A stretch of 64,000 nt of DNA from the NCBI GenBank assembly GCA_001600175.1, contig BCJC01000005.1, forward strand, positions 724,471 to 788,470, written 5' to 3'. This document shows, in pieces, positions 23,763-35,842 of this stretch (position 1 is its first letter; each line of letters begins with the position of its first letter). Source of the stretch: Erythrobasidium yunnanense. Its lineage: Eukaryota > Basidiomycota > Cystobasidiomycetes > Erythrobasidiales > Erythrobasidiaceae. The notes under the pieces were generated by a model, which worked only from the letters and a program-made list of their open reading frames with translations, did no database searches and was not told the origin of the DNA. The position numbers were made by a program, and so were the translations under genes.

Positions 23763-25129
23763 ATGTCGATGCTGGGGCGAGCAGTCGCACGTACGGCCAG
23801 ACAGCAAGTTGCAGGAGGACGAGTTGCGTCGCGATGGATGAGCTCGTCGAGCTCTGCGGGCGCTCGAGCTGGCGCTGGTGCAGAGGTCAGCCGGGTCAAC
23901 CAACGCCGTTTCTAGTCAGATACTGATGTTATATCTTCATACTACTCCTTTCCTGGCTATCGCTACGCTTTTCCTGCATCCGATTTTGGCCCATCTTTCT
24001 GTGGCTCTCCCGAAATGTGCGACTCGCTTCAACGCTATCTAGATCCCGCTGTATGCATCAAAGTCGAGCATTGCATTCTTCTCGTTGGCTTCAGCTGGGT
24101 CTCTCGCCTGGTACACCCACCTCTATGACAATCCTCTGCTCGAAAAAGCAAAAGCAATGACTGCCGCAGAAGAAGGTCTGCACCCACCTCAGTACCCTTG
24201 GTCGCATTACGGAGCTCTCAATTCATACGATCACGCTAGTATTCGAAGAGGCTACCAGGTCTACAGAGAGGTCTGCTCCACCTGCCATTCGCTGGACAGA
24301 ATCGCCTGGAGAAACTTGGTCGGAAGCTCGCACACAGTAGATGAAGTAAAAGCTATGGCAGAAGAAGTAGAGTACGAAGATGGTCCTGGAGATGATGGAG
24401 AGATGTTCCAGAGACCCGGAAAGCTGGCCGACCCTATGCCGTGGGTCAGGACCTCATGCAGAGCTTGAAGGATAGCTAATGCGCAAACTCCCAGGAAACC
24501 ATACGCAAATGATGAATCCGCCCGAGCTGGTAACGCTGGTGCACTTCCTCCTGATCTTTCACTTATCGTCAAAGCCAGGCACGGCGGCGCGGACTATGTG
24601 AGCTCGGCCAGGCGCAATCAATCGACAAGCGCTGATACAGCTCTACGCCTGTCCACGGGTGTTCGCGCTTTTGACCGGATACACAGATGCTCCTGCTGGC
24701 AAGTCTATCGGCGAAACTCAGAATTTCAACCCATACTTCCCTGGAACGGCCATCTCCATGGCTCGTGTGCTGTACGATGGACTAGTAGAATACGATGATG
24801 GCACTCCTGCAACTACAACTCAAATGGCGAAAGATGTGTAGGCAACGATTGAATTGCTGGAGTGCGGTTTAGTCTGACTTGGGAAATTCGCAGAGTGACC
24901 TTCCTCGCTTGGGCAGCGGAACCTGAGCTCGATGACAGGTAAATACCTTTACCATATACGTTGTGCATTGCTGACGAAGTGTCTTCCTACCTACAGAAAG
25001 CGAATGGGTATGCAAACCGTCATCGTCCTCTCAACTCTTACCGCCATCTCCCTCTACGTCAAGCGATTCAAGTGGGCTACACTCAAGACCAGAAGGTTGC
25101 AATACAACCCTCCTCCTGCCAACCACTAG
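23763..25129 (+). CDS. CYT1: cytochrome c1 of respiratory complex III
   Basis: Exons 23763-23885, 24043-24440, 24495-24597, 24641-24837, 24894-24938 and 24997-25129 give 332 residues. The haem-attachment motif C-S-T-C-H-S is preceded by [10 protein letters not shown]. The axial Met is in [13 protein letters not shown], and the C-terminal membrane anchor follows [11 protein letters not shown]. The N-terminus is Arg/Ser/Ala-rich, then a bipartite sorting region with [13 protein letters not shown]. The first intron is 157 nt, long for this locus. The third is only 43 nt, and its acceptor leaves six extra residues (L-Y-A-C-P-R) between D-Y and V-F-A-L-L-T-G-Y, which usually adjoin; this boundary is uncertain. 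Confidence 0.93.
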
Positions 25130-25570
25130 ACGAGCCTGCAGCAAGCTAGTGCGCCAGGCTGGGCGCGCTTGTTTAGGTCAGCTTGTGCGGGGATGCTACA
25201 GTACTTGCAATATCACTCTGCAGTTGTATACAATTTTAGGTGCTTTCTGCTGCCTGCAAACGTTTCTTTCCTGAAGAAGCCGGTCAGCTCATGCTGCCAG
25301 GATATCGATATCGAGATTGATCTGTTACGCGTTACTACATCATCTGGCTTTTCGGGATTTTCAACTACATATGTATACTCGCATACTACTGACGGACTTC
25401 GAAGGCTACTTACTAATTATCTGGAATACTAACTGTCTGACTGAAACTTCCATCCTTTCTGTACCTACAGTTGCTTCATATCTATTTCCTCACTGCATAC
25501 ATCGGATGATGAGTTACGACACCTGATAGCAACATCCTTTCGTTCACAGAGCCATTCTGTTGCGCAGATC
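25130..25570. other. convergent intergenic region
   Basis: 441 bp between converging 3' ends of CYT1 and the coiled-coil gene; nothing recognised. Confidence 0.5.
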
Positions 25571-26554
25571 TCAGTCAGACAGGCCTGGTTTGTACTCAGG
25601 ACTCTCAGAGCCTCCATGCAGACCGAATGAGGGCGAAGATGGAGGAGATTCGAAGTACTGCTGTGATCCTCGAGTTGCAGGACGCGGACTACGCAAGCGG
25701 GACGAACTCCACGTATTTGCAGTAGGGATCTGATCGTCTATGAATGGAGCATCGAGGTTGCCAGGGTATGACGGGCTTCTTCCCCATGCGGGAGAGGCAC
25801 CCAATTTGCCAATATGTGAAGGGCTCCCTGGGTGTCCGTAGCCGGGAGAAGCATTGAAACCGCCAGTGTAGGAAGGGCTTCCATTGTCATTGTAAACGAA
25901 AAAGGGACTGAGGCTGCCACGGTGTGCAGGACTCGTTGGGATATATACGGGAGAAGCACTGGCTTTGTGTAAGGGTGATGGGCTTTGAAGATCTGGCTTG
26001 CTCTCGTCGTCCTCGGAATCTTCAGTGTCTGTTCTCTGTCTTTTGTTGGGGCTGTATTCTTCTTTTACTCCCTTGATACTGGGAGACGCAGGACTGAATT
26101 GATCTGGACTACGTGAAGACCTGTGATCATTATTGAGAAACGGATTTAGGGCACGCTTTGCCTCGTTTCTAGCTTCAGCAAGCTCCTTCTCCAATTTGAG
26201 CTTTTTTTTGTTTGCTTGATCTCGTTCTTTCTGCTTCTTTATCATTCTGGCCAGGGCCGAGCCGTGCTGATCTTTGGAGTGTTTAGTCTGTGACTCGAGG
26301 AGCCTCATAGCACGTTGACTGTATTCTTCGAAGAGCGCTAGCAAGGGTCCCTTAGGTTCTTCGTTGTCTGCGGCGCTGTCGTGTTCCTCGTCAAGGTCTG
26401 TTACAAACTCCTTGACGTGCTCGTTGTATGCAGAGATTGCAGCTCTGTACGTCTGGTTCTGTTGCTTAAGTGACGTGTTCTCTTGCTCTGTTGCTCTGGA
26501 CTGTTCTTCTACTTTGCGCATGGCGTCAAACATCTTTTGCAAAGAATCCTGCAT
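25571..26554 (-). CDS. coiled-coil protein with Ser/Pro/Gly-rich repeats, unknown
   Basis: A single exon of 327 resid­ues from the ATG at 26554 (M-Q-D-S-L-Q-K-M-F-D-A-M). Residues 1-135 are strongly charged with heptad-like Leu, Lys and Glu and should form a coiled coil. The remainder is disordered, with loose repeats such as S-P-S-Y-T-G-G-F, S-P-G-Y-G-H-P-G, S-P-S-H-I-G-K-L-G and S-P-S-Y-P-G, and a basic K-R-Q-R-T patch that could be a nuclear signal. I recognise no family. The frame stays open above the ATG, and a GTAAGT there hints at a possible 5' exon. Confidence 0.65.
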   Translation of the reverse strand: MQDSLQKMFDAMRKVEEQSRATEQENTSLKQQNQTYRAAISAYNEHVKEFVTDLDEEHDSAADNEEPKGPLLALFEEYSQRAMRLLESQTKHSKDQHGSALARMIKKQKERDQANKKKLKLEKELAEARNEAKRALNPFLNNDHRSSRSPDQFSPASPSIKGVKEEYSPNKRQRTDTEDSEDDESKPDLQSPSPLHKASASPVYIPTSPAHRGSLSPFFVYNDNGSPSYTGGFNASPGYGHPGSPSHIGKLGASPAWGRSPSYPGNLDAPFIDDQIPTANTWSSSRLRSPRPATRGSQQYFESPPSSPSFGLHGGSESPEYKPGLSD

Positions 26555-27948
26555 TTTGGGTTTGCTTCGTATGAAGGATTGTAAGGTAGGATGGTAGGAT
26601 GTGTTGTCACTCAGAGATATAGAGAGCACTTACTGGTGCACAGCATGTTACAGCACAGTCGAACGAATTGGAGCGAAGGAAACCCGTGTCGAAATGAGAT
26701 GGCAGATTAAATAGGGCAGAACAACAGCGAGAAAGCATGACGTATCGCGTACAACACTGTATGAACGCCTAGATGCTGCTACAAGACTATAAGGCACGCT
26801 GACAGCTTGCCATCATGAGGCTTCGACGCGTTTGTTTGGGTCTGTTTGGATCTCGCTATCACGCAATGTCGTATGGCGTACGAAGACGTGACACTGTTTG
26901 TGGGTTGTTTCTTTTACTGCAGTTCCAAGTTACGTGCTGCTTCTTTCCTCTGCTTTCTTCAAATTTGTCGTGACTTTTTGGAATGGATTCTGGGGCTGGC
27001 TTTCTGCTGCCACTTGGGGATGACAAGATGCTCAACGAATAATAGACGTGCTTCAATAGCATGCAGATATCAAGGCTCGTTTGCAAGAAATCCTCGTTTC
27101 AAGCGACCGAAACCAGCACCTTTCCACGGCCTGCTTCTGACATTCCAGTACATGGCCTTCATTACTGACTGCCGTACTACTGTATAGCATCAGCCTTCCG
27201 TTTCCAGGGAAGCTCCGTAGCTGGAAGGCAGAAGCTCTTCTGGCATCGCCGTCTGGGTATGATGTTCGCAATTCCGCGAAATGTAGCAGGCAATTCTAGA
27301 TGCTTCTACATGGTATGGCAACAGATCTAGAGAACGCTATTACAAGCCTCGCCTCCCTGGCAGTCTTGGGCTATTCCGCGTCGATAAGGCATCGATGATC
27401 GTTGCGGAAATGCATGCGCAAGCTCGAGTGTCTGTGCTGGAGCGTCTTCTTGAAGCTACGAATGGCGTTTCTGAAGGTACAGCTCGCTAGGCTCATCGAA
27501 CGAGAAGGACGGTTTTATCAACTAGCTGAGCAGGAGAGGCAGCTGTCAGCGTGTCCTGCTGTTATGCATCTCCCTTCAAGACAGCCAGAAAGTGGGAACG
27601 AGCAAAGTTACCTTTGAACGGACGCACAACCCTCTTGGAGCGCCTCGACCTCCTCCGACCAAGGGAATTGGATGTGACGGCACAGAACGGCCTAGCTCCA
27701 TGCGCTTCTCGGCTTGAATGGGCATTTCTTGAGAAATTCTACCCAACCTCTCCTTCGCTTTGCTTTCATTCCTTTCAACCTTCACTTCCCTTACTTCCCT
27801 CCGTTCCCTTCACTCTTTCCCCTCTCTTTGTCTAGGTTGCTTTGAGCATACCATTCGCACCACATTCTTTACTAGAACCCTCATCTCGTCTGACCAGGCT
27901 TGATTCTTCAACATCCACTCTCATTTTCACCCCTAAAAGAGCACAGCA
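26555..27948. other. long divergent intergenic region
   Basis: 1394 bp between diverging starts. The last 170 bp before the CPL1-like gene are strongly pyrimidine-rich (about 27765-27835), typical of a strong fungal promoter. Open frames at 26846-27187 and 27402-27617 have no recognisable content and are not called. Confidence 0.55.
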
Positions 27949-29824
27949 ATGCGCTTCACACTCTCTCTAGCACTCAGTGCACTCGCACTGGTGTCGTCTA
28001 CCTTTGCGAACGATGTATCACCCGTCGACTCGCACCTTGAGGCCCGTGATGAGGTCCCAACGCTCATGAAGCGCACCTTCGGCAACCACAACACCTACAC
28101 CTGCTCGAGCCAGAAGCACAAGCTATGCTGGAACAAGAACAGCAACTCTTGTGACTGCAAGGTGAGCTCTACGCCTCGTTTGATCCTTTTCAACTCGCTC
28201 TGACCCGCTCTCCCCCGATCGTACCTTCGCACAGGCCGACTTCAAGCGCACCTTCCACCACGATTGGAATATCTGTGACGGACCCAGGACGCATGGAACT
28301 GGAGATGCTGTCTGCGGTCACGGCGGATGCAACATCGAGTGCCACGGTGCGTGAAGTCCTTCTTTCATTGAACTTGCTCGATCGAGACTGACTTTTCTTC
28401 ATCTATCTTACAGCTGGAATGATCTACGACAAGAAGTCAGTTTCCTTCGCTCTCATCTTTCATCCAAAAAATTCTCCGCTGATTACCGCTCCGCTATAGG
28501 TCGAAGGACTGCGTGTGCCAGCCGAACTACCAGCTCCACCGCACTGGCTCCTACTGCGTCCCGCAATGTCCGAAGAATCAAGAGCTCGTTGGTGGTGTCT
28601 GCGTCACACCTTGCAAGGGTGATCTCGTCCGCAACTGGAATACTCGTGCATGCGAATGCCCAGAAGGCTTCGAGCTAAGCGGAAAGCGCACCAACAATAA
28701 CAACAAATGCGTGCCAAAATGCAAAGCTACCGAAGAGCTCATCAACGGGCAATGCCAGCCCCTCTGCAAAGGAGACTTCATCCGTGATCCCCTCACCAAG
28801 GTCTGCCGATGCCCAGACGGAACACAGCAGAGCCAAGCAAGGACCATCCACAACAACAAATGTGTACCTATCACATGCCCACTCGGTCAGCAACTCTCCA
28901 AGGACAAGAAATCGTGCGTCTGCGCATCCAACTTCGAGCTCGTCAACAAGGTCTGCGTTCCTATCTGCACCCGTCACGAAATCCGAAACAAGAAGGGCGA
29001 GTGCGAGTGCAAGCCTACCTGCGGACGAAGAAAGAATGTGTGCGAACCCAAATGCCCTGAACACTCCGTCTGGTCAGAATGGAAGGACAAGTGTGTTTGC
29101 GCTGAGGGTTTCACCAAGTACGGTCAGCAGTGCGTGGCCGAGTGCAAGAAGAACGAGATCTGGAACGGCAAGCAATGCATCTGCAAACCTGGTATGTCGA
29201 GCATAAGCTTCCACTCTTACTTATTTCAGCTAACTTGAGATCTTCTTGCACAGGATGCTGGAAACACCCAAGCAAGAACGAGTGTGTTCCAGGTGCATCT
29301 CAGCTACCTCACGTCCCCGGCACTGGCAACCACGGTGGAAACCATGGCGGGAACCACGGAGGTCACGGCCACGAACATGGCCACGGCTGGTGGAAGCGAG
29401 ATGAGGCACCTGTCTGGTCCAGCAAGCTCCATCAACGCGACCAGGATGCTCGTGAGTCATTCTTCATCTGGATTGCCTGATATACACACTGACTTCGGAT
29501 TCTTTCACAGTCTTCTGCCCTGACGGTCTGTCTGCATGCCCTATCCCTGCCACTCTAGGCGGATACGAGTGTGTCGACGTCAAGACTGAGCTCGAGCAAT
29601 GCGGTGGCTGTCTCGCAGACGGTGTCGGCCAAGATTGCACCCAGATCGCCGGTGTCAGCGGTGTCGGATGCCAGGCCGGAAAGTGTGTCGTTTTCTCGTG
29701 CGACGAGTCTCATCAGCTCACCGGTAAGCTGCCATGTCCTTCGCTTCCCCTACACCTCCACTGACTAGTCCCTCTCTCAGCCGCCGGAGAATGCACGCCT
29801 TCGCTTACGAAGCGTTCCGCATAA
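27949..29824 (+). CDS. secreted cysteine-rich protein with CPL1-like domain
   Basis: Exons 27949-28161, 28235-28346, 28414-28435, 28500-29191, 29254-29451, 29511-29723 and 29781-29824 give 497 residues. A signal peptide (M-R-F-T-L-S-L-A-L-S-A-L-A-L-V-S) and L-M-K-R propeptide site come first. Then about eight Cys-rich modules of 30-45 residues follow (for example C-V-P-K-C-K-A-T-E-E-L-I-N-G-Q-C), resembling EGF/TIL-like repeats. A Gly/His stretch (H-G-G-N-H-G-G repeated, then H-G-H-E-H-G-H-G) may bind metal and ends W-W-K-R, a second Kex2 site. The C-terminal domain has C-P-D-G-L-S-A-C-P-I and L-E-Q-C-G-G-C, then G-V-G-C-Q-A-G-K-C-V-V-F-S-C, the signature of CPL1-like proteins; Cryptococcus Cpl1 is a secreted factor. 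The role here is inferred as extracellular. Confidence 0.88.
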
Positions 29825-30503
29825 GGATGCTTTCTCTTCTCTGCTGTCTATAAGTCGCATAAGTTTCTCGGGGAAGTATTCAGTCTTAGAGGTTTGTTAG
29901 TTCTCTTTAATATTGTTCATTCGTACTTTTACTTCTTTCTAGTTTCCTATTGGGCAGTACTTTTCGTGGTATGGACTCTCTTCCTTCCGGCACACAAGTC
30001 CCTGAAGCGTAGCGGTGCCATAGCTATATGGACACTCTGAACTACCTCCTAGACAGCCGTTCCTTTCTTCACTTCATCAACGTAGACCTATAGTAACCTT
30101 CTCTTCCCATACATGAGGTGGACAAGCAAGCTGTTAGGCAATCTATTACTTTTCTTTCACCTTTTTCCGCCTCGGTCGATTAGTAGTAGACTCTGTACTC
30201 CAATCGCTGTAGGCTAGAATAGGACAATTACTTTCAAACCTACTTCGACCTTGTTGCAGATTCAGCAAGACTGTGCACTTGATGGTAGGCAAGCGAGACC
30301 TGCTCAACTGGTTTGTGATGCAAACGTACGATTAGTTGCATGTATGTGCTACTTATCCTGGGTACAACACAAAGAACGACCGATATGAAAGACTGCTATG
30401 CGCCGATGAGTGCTGCAGCTCCAGCTAGCCCAGCACTTACATCATGCTACGTAAATCCAGATGAAAGACGAAAAGCTTTGCGTGCGTGTCTTACGAAATG
30501 CGC
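29825..30503. other. convergent intergenic region
   Basis: 679 bp between the converging CPL1-like and HMG-CoA reductase genes; AT- and T-rich after the CPL1-like stop. No gene seen. Confidence 0.5.
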
Positions 30504-33500
30504 TCATCGCTTGCCAGAGGGAGCGAGAGTAGAAAGAGGAGTCATTAAGGGTAGCTGGCTGACCTGCCTGCTAGGAGAAGGAGTTCCAGGTCGGCTTGGT
30601 GCTGGAGTGAGATAGGAGTGTCCTGTGACTTGGACAGTGGCAGGTGTTGCTGGTGCTGAGCGGTTGAGAGCCATATGTGACTGCACAAGTGAGCCTTGAG
30701 CGAGAGCGGACATTAGAGAAAGCTCTCCTGCTACTACAGCTGCGCAGATAATGCGCGCAAGCTGACGAGCGTTGTGACCGGGGTTTGTAGGATGAGGGCC
30801 CTCGACGCCAAGCATAGCAAGCATAGAATGTTGTGGTGGTAGGACTGGAGAGAGGCATGTCAGTACACTCATACAGAACGTTCCTGCAGATGGGACTCAC
30901 TTGTGCCACCTCCGATAGTGCCCACTTCGATGCTGGGCATGGTGCATGTAATGAGCAGATCCTGGCCGTCGTTGATGCTAAATCTTCACGTCAGCCGAAT
31001 GTTTAGTTAGATGCGTTTTAGTACTCACGCCTCCATCAGCGTCATACAGTTTGAGCTCTCAACGTTCTGCGCTGGATCTTGCCCAGTTGCTAGGTATATA
31101 GCCTGCAAGCTACTGCTTAGTCTGATGCAAACAAGCATAAATCTGAAAAGTGGCTTACGGTAAGGATATTACTACTATGAGCGTTATTGCCTCCCATAGT
31201 TCCGGCCATCGCACTTCCAACCAAGTTCTTCGCGATATTGACACGGACTAGATCGGATACCGTAGTCTTTAGGATCGTCTTGACGATGTTACCAGGGATG
31301 ATTCCTTCGGCGACAACGCTCTTGCCTCTACCTTCAATCCAGTTGATGGCGGCTGGCTTCTTGTCTGTGCAATAATTACCAGATAGCGAGAGAATCCTCA
31401 TATCTGGGAAATGATCTGTGCCCATAGTCTCTAGGGCTCGTTCTGTGCCCTTCGAAATCATATTCATTCCCATAGCGTCTCCTGTCTGACAGAAGAAGCG
31501 GATATATAGAGTACGACCGGCCATGGCTGTCTTCAGGTGAAGCAGTCTTCCGAATCGTGTAGTACTGTTGAAAGCTGCTTTCATGATTGTTGAACCTTCC
31601 TCGGAAGCTATCCATGCTTTTGCGGCAGCGGCTTGAGTGACTGATGGGAACTCAATAGCTGGTCCTCGTGTCATTGCGTCTTGAGTGACCACAGTAGTGA
31701 CACCACCGCCTGCGTTGAGTGCTTTGCATCCTCTTGAAGTCGAAGCTACAAGAGCGCCTTCGGTGGTAGCCATCGGAATCGGGTAAGCTGTGCCATCAAT
31801 TCTGAGCGGACCAGCGACTCCAACTGGGATAGGAGTGTAACCGATAACGTTCTCACAGCACTGTCCGATGACTTTGCTGTAGTCGTAGTGGAGATAAGGT
31901 AGCTTAGAGTGTTCGAGCGAGTTTGTCATCGAGGCACGCGCTGCGGAGGACAGGATATCAGAACAAGTTCGAAGCGATCGGCATAAAGAGAAGACACGTA
32001 CAGATAAGCGATCTACGGATGCTGACTGCACGGATGTTATCCTTCAGGAGCTTCTCCAGAGCATATGCTGCCACTTTGCCCTTCTGCACAAGCATGATAA
32101 CCTCCTCATCATTGACTGCATTTGCACCTTTTCCGTGATCAAAGATGGCTGCAGTGACCTCAAGCGGTCGCACAGCCTTTGTATCCGGTGTAGCCGCGAT
32201 GAGATTGACCGTAGGCGTTTCAGCGTTGCTCTCTGTTTCGTCCAGGACAGTTGTAGCAGGAGTGTCTGTAGCGGCCTCTGACGATGTTTCCGATGCCGAT
32301 ACGGGAGTGTGCACTTTGCCGTTTTCACTGGGCGTCATAACGAGCTGAGGTACCGCGCCATTTTGCAGATCTTCATTGGCTGAGACAAGTCTGCCGGAAA
32401 GATGAGGTGTGCGAGGCTTCTTGGTAGCCATGAAGAGAGGAGAACCAGGTGTCGAATCATCGGATGAGACTGAAGAGGAAGGCTTTCGGGACTTCTTCTG
32501 CTTGAGTGCTTTTGCATGTTCTGCATCTCGCTCCTTCTCGCCGGCAATTAGCTCCTTTCTTCTTTCTTTAGCCATCTCAGCAGCATCTGCCAGCGTCCAC
32601 TCAGTCTGCATGCGAGACAGGCCTTCGATTCCGCCACTCCACCTCCTCTTCACCTTCTGCTGCTTGCTCTCTGCATTACCAGCTAGAAGAAGTCTTGTAG
32701 CAGCTTCAGGCGCTGAGGATGGAACGAAGCCCTGGCCTATACCTTGATCTCCCGATGCGATACCTTTTAGAAGATAGCCGTTCAAGAAGACGCTGACGAC
32801 AAGAACGATCACGATCCATTTGCTGAGTACTGGATCACCGACCAGCATGGTCCAGCTGCTCATGAAGCGATCGAGGATAGCCATCGAGCTTCCTAGATTG
32901 CTTCGGTCGGAGACGTTCGAATATACGTTGCGAGTGATTTCTTCAACCGATTGCCCAGGTAGAACAAGACGGAAAACGATCGCTGATGGCAGAGAAACCA
33001 CAAGAGGCACGTCGGTCTGAGGGAAGGAGGCGGATAACTGCTCGAGAATGGGAGCTAAGGCAGGACTACTTGGGTCTGTCTGAAGGTAGTCGTGGTAAGA
33101 TTGTGAGGTAGATGACTGCACAGCATTGACCGAAGTAGCAGCTGAGTGACGCGTGAAAGCAGTCTTGGCGGTGAGCGTAGTGAGAAGGTTCGTCGTGTGG
33201 AGGATGAGGAAAGCGCTGATGAGCAAGAGCTTGAGACGGACGGTAGGGTTTTCGTTCTTGCTTCCATCTGATCCAAGAACAAGCTTGCTGAGTTTCTGGC
33301 GGATAGTCTGGTTTTCATCGCTGACTTCGGGTGCGTTCAGGTCGGGTGTCGTTCCGTCATCGAGTATATGAGCTAGATCTGCTGAAGAATCTACTCTGCG
33401 TAGATTTCGCATGATGCGGATACGGCGGACCTATGTTAACACAGGCATGAGTACGCTGATTGATGAAACAAACAGAAGAAAGGGAAACGGCTCACCTCCA

Positions 33501-35176
33501 CCATGACAGTGAGTACACTTGCAAAGAATCCGAAGAGGAAGAGACAGTCGAAAAAGAGGATAAGAGCAGCCAGTTGGCAGAACTCCTTTAATCCCGGTAC
33601 GCCCGCGAAGGATCCAGCGAGAAGCACGGCGATCTCGACTGCGTAGTCTCTGACGATGGGTTTACCAGTCTTGTCGAATGCTTGAATAACAATATCACGA
33701 GCTGGGACAGGTGTTCCCCATCTGATTCCATTCGATCTCAGCGGCTCCGAAGATGGGTAGAAAGGCTCATCTAGATCGCCTGGTCCAGTAACAGTGACGC
33801 GAGCAGCTGAAGGAAGATTCATACGGCTTGGTACTCGGGATTTCAGGTAAGAAGAATTGCCGGAGACAGGCGCTAAGGCTGGGTTCTGGAAGACTGATTT
33901 GGCGAGAACGAAGGGTTTCTCGAAGCCGACTGTGATGACGAGGAAGGGAAGTGCTTCGGATAGAATTACGGGGTTGATACTGACGCCGAGCAAGTATGCA
34001 GTGAAAAGAGCGAGAAGAAGTGCGAATGTTCCGGAGACGAGAGTTGAGCAGCCTGTTAAGCCGAAGGCAGTCAACTTGCTGGAACTGAAAGACAAATCTG
34101 TGCAGCTTACCTAGCCAAAATTTGCTACCTAGTTTACGCATGTTGATGAACAGATTGATAAAGGTAAGATGCATGAGGAGGTATCCGATGAGCATGACGA
34201 ATATATCTGCAGAGTCTGCCTTCTTTGCAAGTGCATAGAAGCGCATGATGAATGCCCTGCCTGCATATAGCATCCACTTAATATTTCTTGGTCCATCCTG
34301 GTTGACGAGGTTTGCAGATCTGGAGGAAGAAGAGGAGGGTGCACTTGTTCTTGGGAAAGCTTTGAAGCTCAAACCTAGTCCCGCATCTTCTCGCTTGCCA
34401 TGCAAGAAAGAAAGAGGCACGTATGAGTAGCCTTTGCTATCCGTGACTGGCTGTGAAGCCAGAACATGGTGTGCCCACTCCGAAGCATCGCTACTTGGTT
34501 GTAACCCCAAAGCAAGGATACCTGATCTAGAAGATGAAGCTGGGTTGAAGGAAGCTACGAAGCATTCGTTCGAGGGAGTCGTTCCTAGCTGCTGGCATAG
34601 CTCCGGATCGAAGTGAGAAGTAGTGCTTCCAAATGTACTCGTCTTGAGGTAGTTCTCAAAGTCTCGCAGGGAAGCAGCTATCTCTGGATCCTGCAAGCTA
34701 TCTCGACGCGCACTAGCAGCGGAGTCTTGCTGTTGCTGATTTGCACTACGACTGGCTTCCGCGATGCCTACGGGTGCTGAAGAAGGGTTTGCTGGGTATA
34801 CTAGGAGATTACGATCGTCCATATGTTCGGGCGAGAGACCAAGATCTGCATCGAGTGATACGACTACTCTGACGAGATGCATAGATATCGGTTCGCTGCT
34901 TCCTCCAGGCTGTATGCGCTCCCAATGCGAACTATCACCATCTTTGCGAACGAGTAGAGAAGCCACCTCCTGCGACTGTGATGTCTGCAGTTCGGGCGCC
35001 AGCAAGGATCCATCGAGACTAGCAGGATTCAAGAATTCCGAATGCTTTACGGCGTGAAGGAGTTGGAAGTATGCGAGAGTTACGACGATGAAACCCAGTA
35101 CGACCGCTTCGATGGAGCGCGTCGCCGCTGCCATCGTGAGCAGGCGCAGGGGATTTCGAGAAGCAGAAAAGGCCAT
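30504..35176 (-). CDS. HMG1: HMG-CoA reductase
   Basis: Exons 35176-34111, 34052-33496, 33430-32002, 31940-31159, 31102-31029, 30977-30901 and 30844-30504 give 1441 residues. The enzyme makes mevalonate, the committed step of sterol synthesis, in the ER membrane. The N-terminal half carries a sterol-sensing type membrane domain ([15 protein letters not shown], then [16 protein letters not shown]). A Ser-rich linker follows, and the catalytic domain starts near residue 1000. Visible landmarks are [37 protein letters not shown] and the His in H-M-A-L-N-R-S. The 58-nt intron at 34053-34110 was chosen because shorter options hit a stop. The protein is longer than most fungal reductases, mainly in the linker. 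Confidence 0.95.
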
Positions 35177-35842
35177 AGCTCGGGACTTGGACGAGGAGAT
35201 AGGGGACTTGCTCCACCGTAATACGACACAGTCTTATGACCTGTCCAAGCTGTCGTCGTCGTCGCTGTCCTTCTGCGAACCTCTAACTTTCTCTAGCTTC
35301 AAAAACGCTCGGAGTCTTTGTTTTTGTTGAAGGTGGGCCTTGTTGAAAGGGTTGAATAGAAGTGTACTCCTTGTTGTTGCTGTTTGAAATACTCCCAAAA
35401 GCTCGCGCAACTTCTGACACCTCAGCCCTGCTCCCTCTCCCTTCCTGACTGCGCAAGAACCAAAAGTGTTGAAGTCGGCAAAGATGCTGGGTTGGCTCTT
35501 TACGCGTCGCAAAATGGTGAAAGAAACAACAGAAGAACAGTGAAAGCTAAGCTACACATCGCGAAGAATCAACGTACGTGGCCTTGCATACTTTCTGGCG
35601 CATAAAGTCGGACCACCTATGATCCTGGCCATAAACGATGGCAAAGCTGTGCCGGAGCACGACTTCCACAATTTCAAGACCTGTTTCTCTGCTTTACACT
35701 ATCTTGCGAACCTGTCAGAAGAGCTGTCAAGAAAAGCTAGAAGCACCCAGAAGCTGTGACATCTGCCGATCTTCCCCTTCCGTGGCTCACGACTAACAGT
35801 ACTGCATCTGTCAGAGATCGTTGCAGCTGATTCTAGCTCGAG
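35177..35842. other. intergenic, HMG1 promoter side
   Basis: 666 bp between the HMG1 start and the 3' end of membrane protein A, both on the - strand, so mostly the HMG1 upstream region. I could not recognise a sterol regulatory element by eye. Confidence 0.5.

Noticed and set aside
26846-27617. Open frames in the long intergenic region before the CPL1-like gene
   Set aside because: No start context, splice continuity or recognisable residues; treated as noncoding.
28578-29206. Long antisense and alternate frames within the CPL1-like gene
   Set aside because: They shadow a repetitive Cys-rich coding exon with a clear signal peptide and splice pattern on the + strand.
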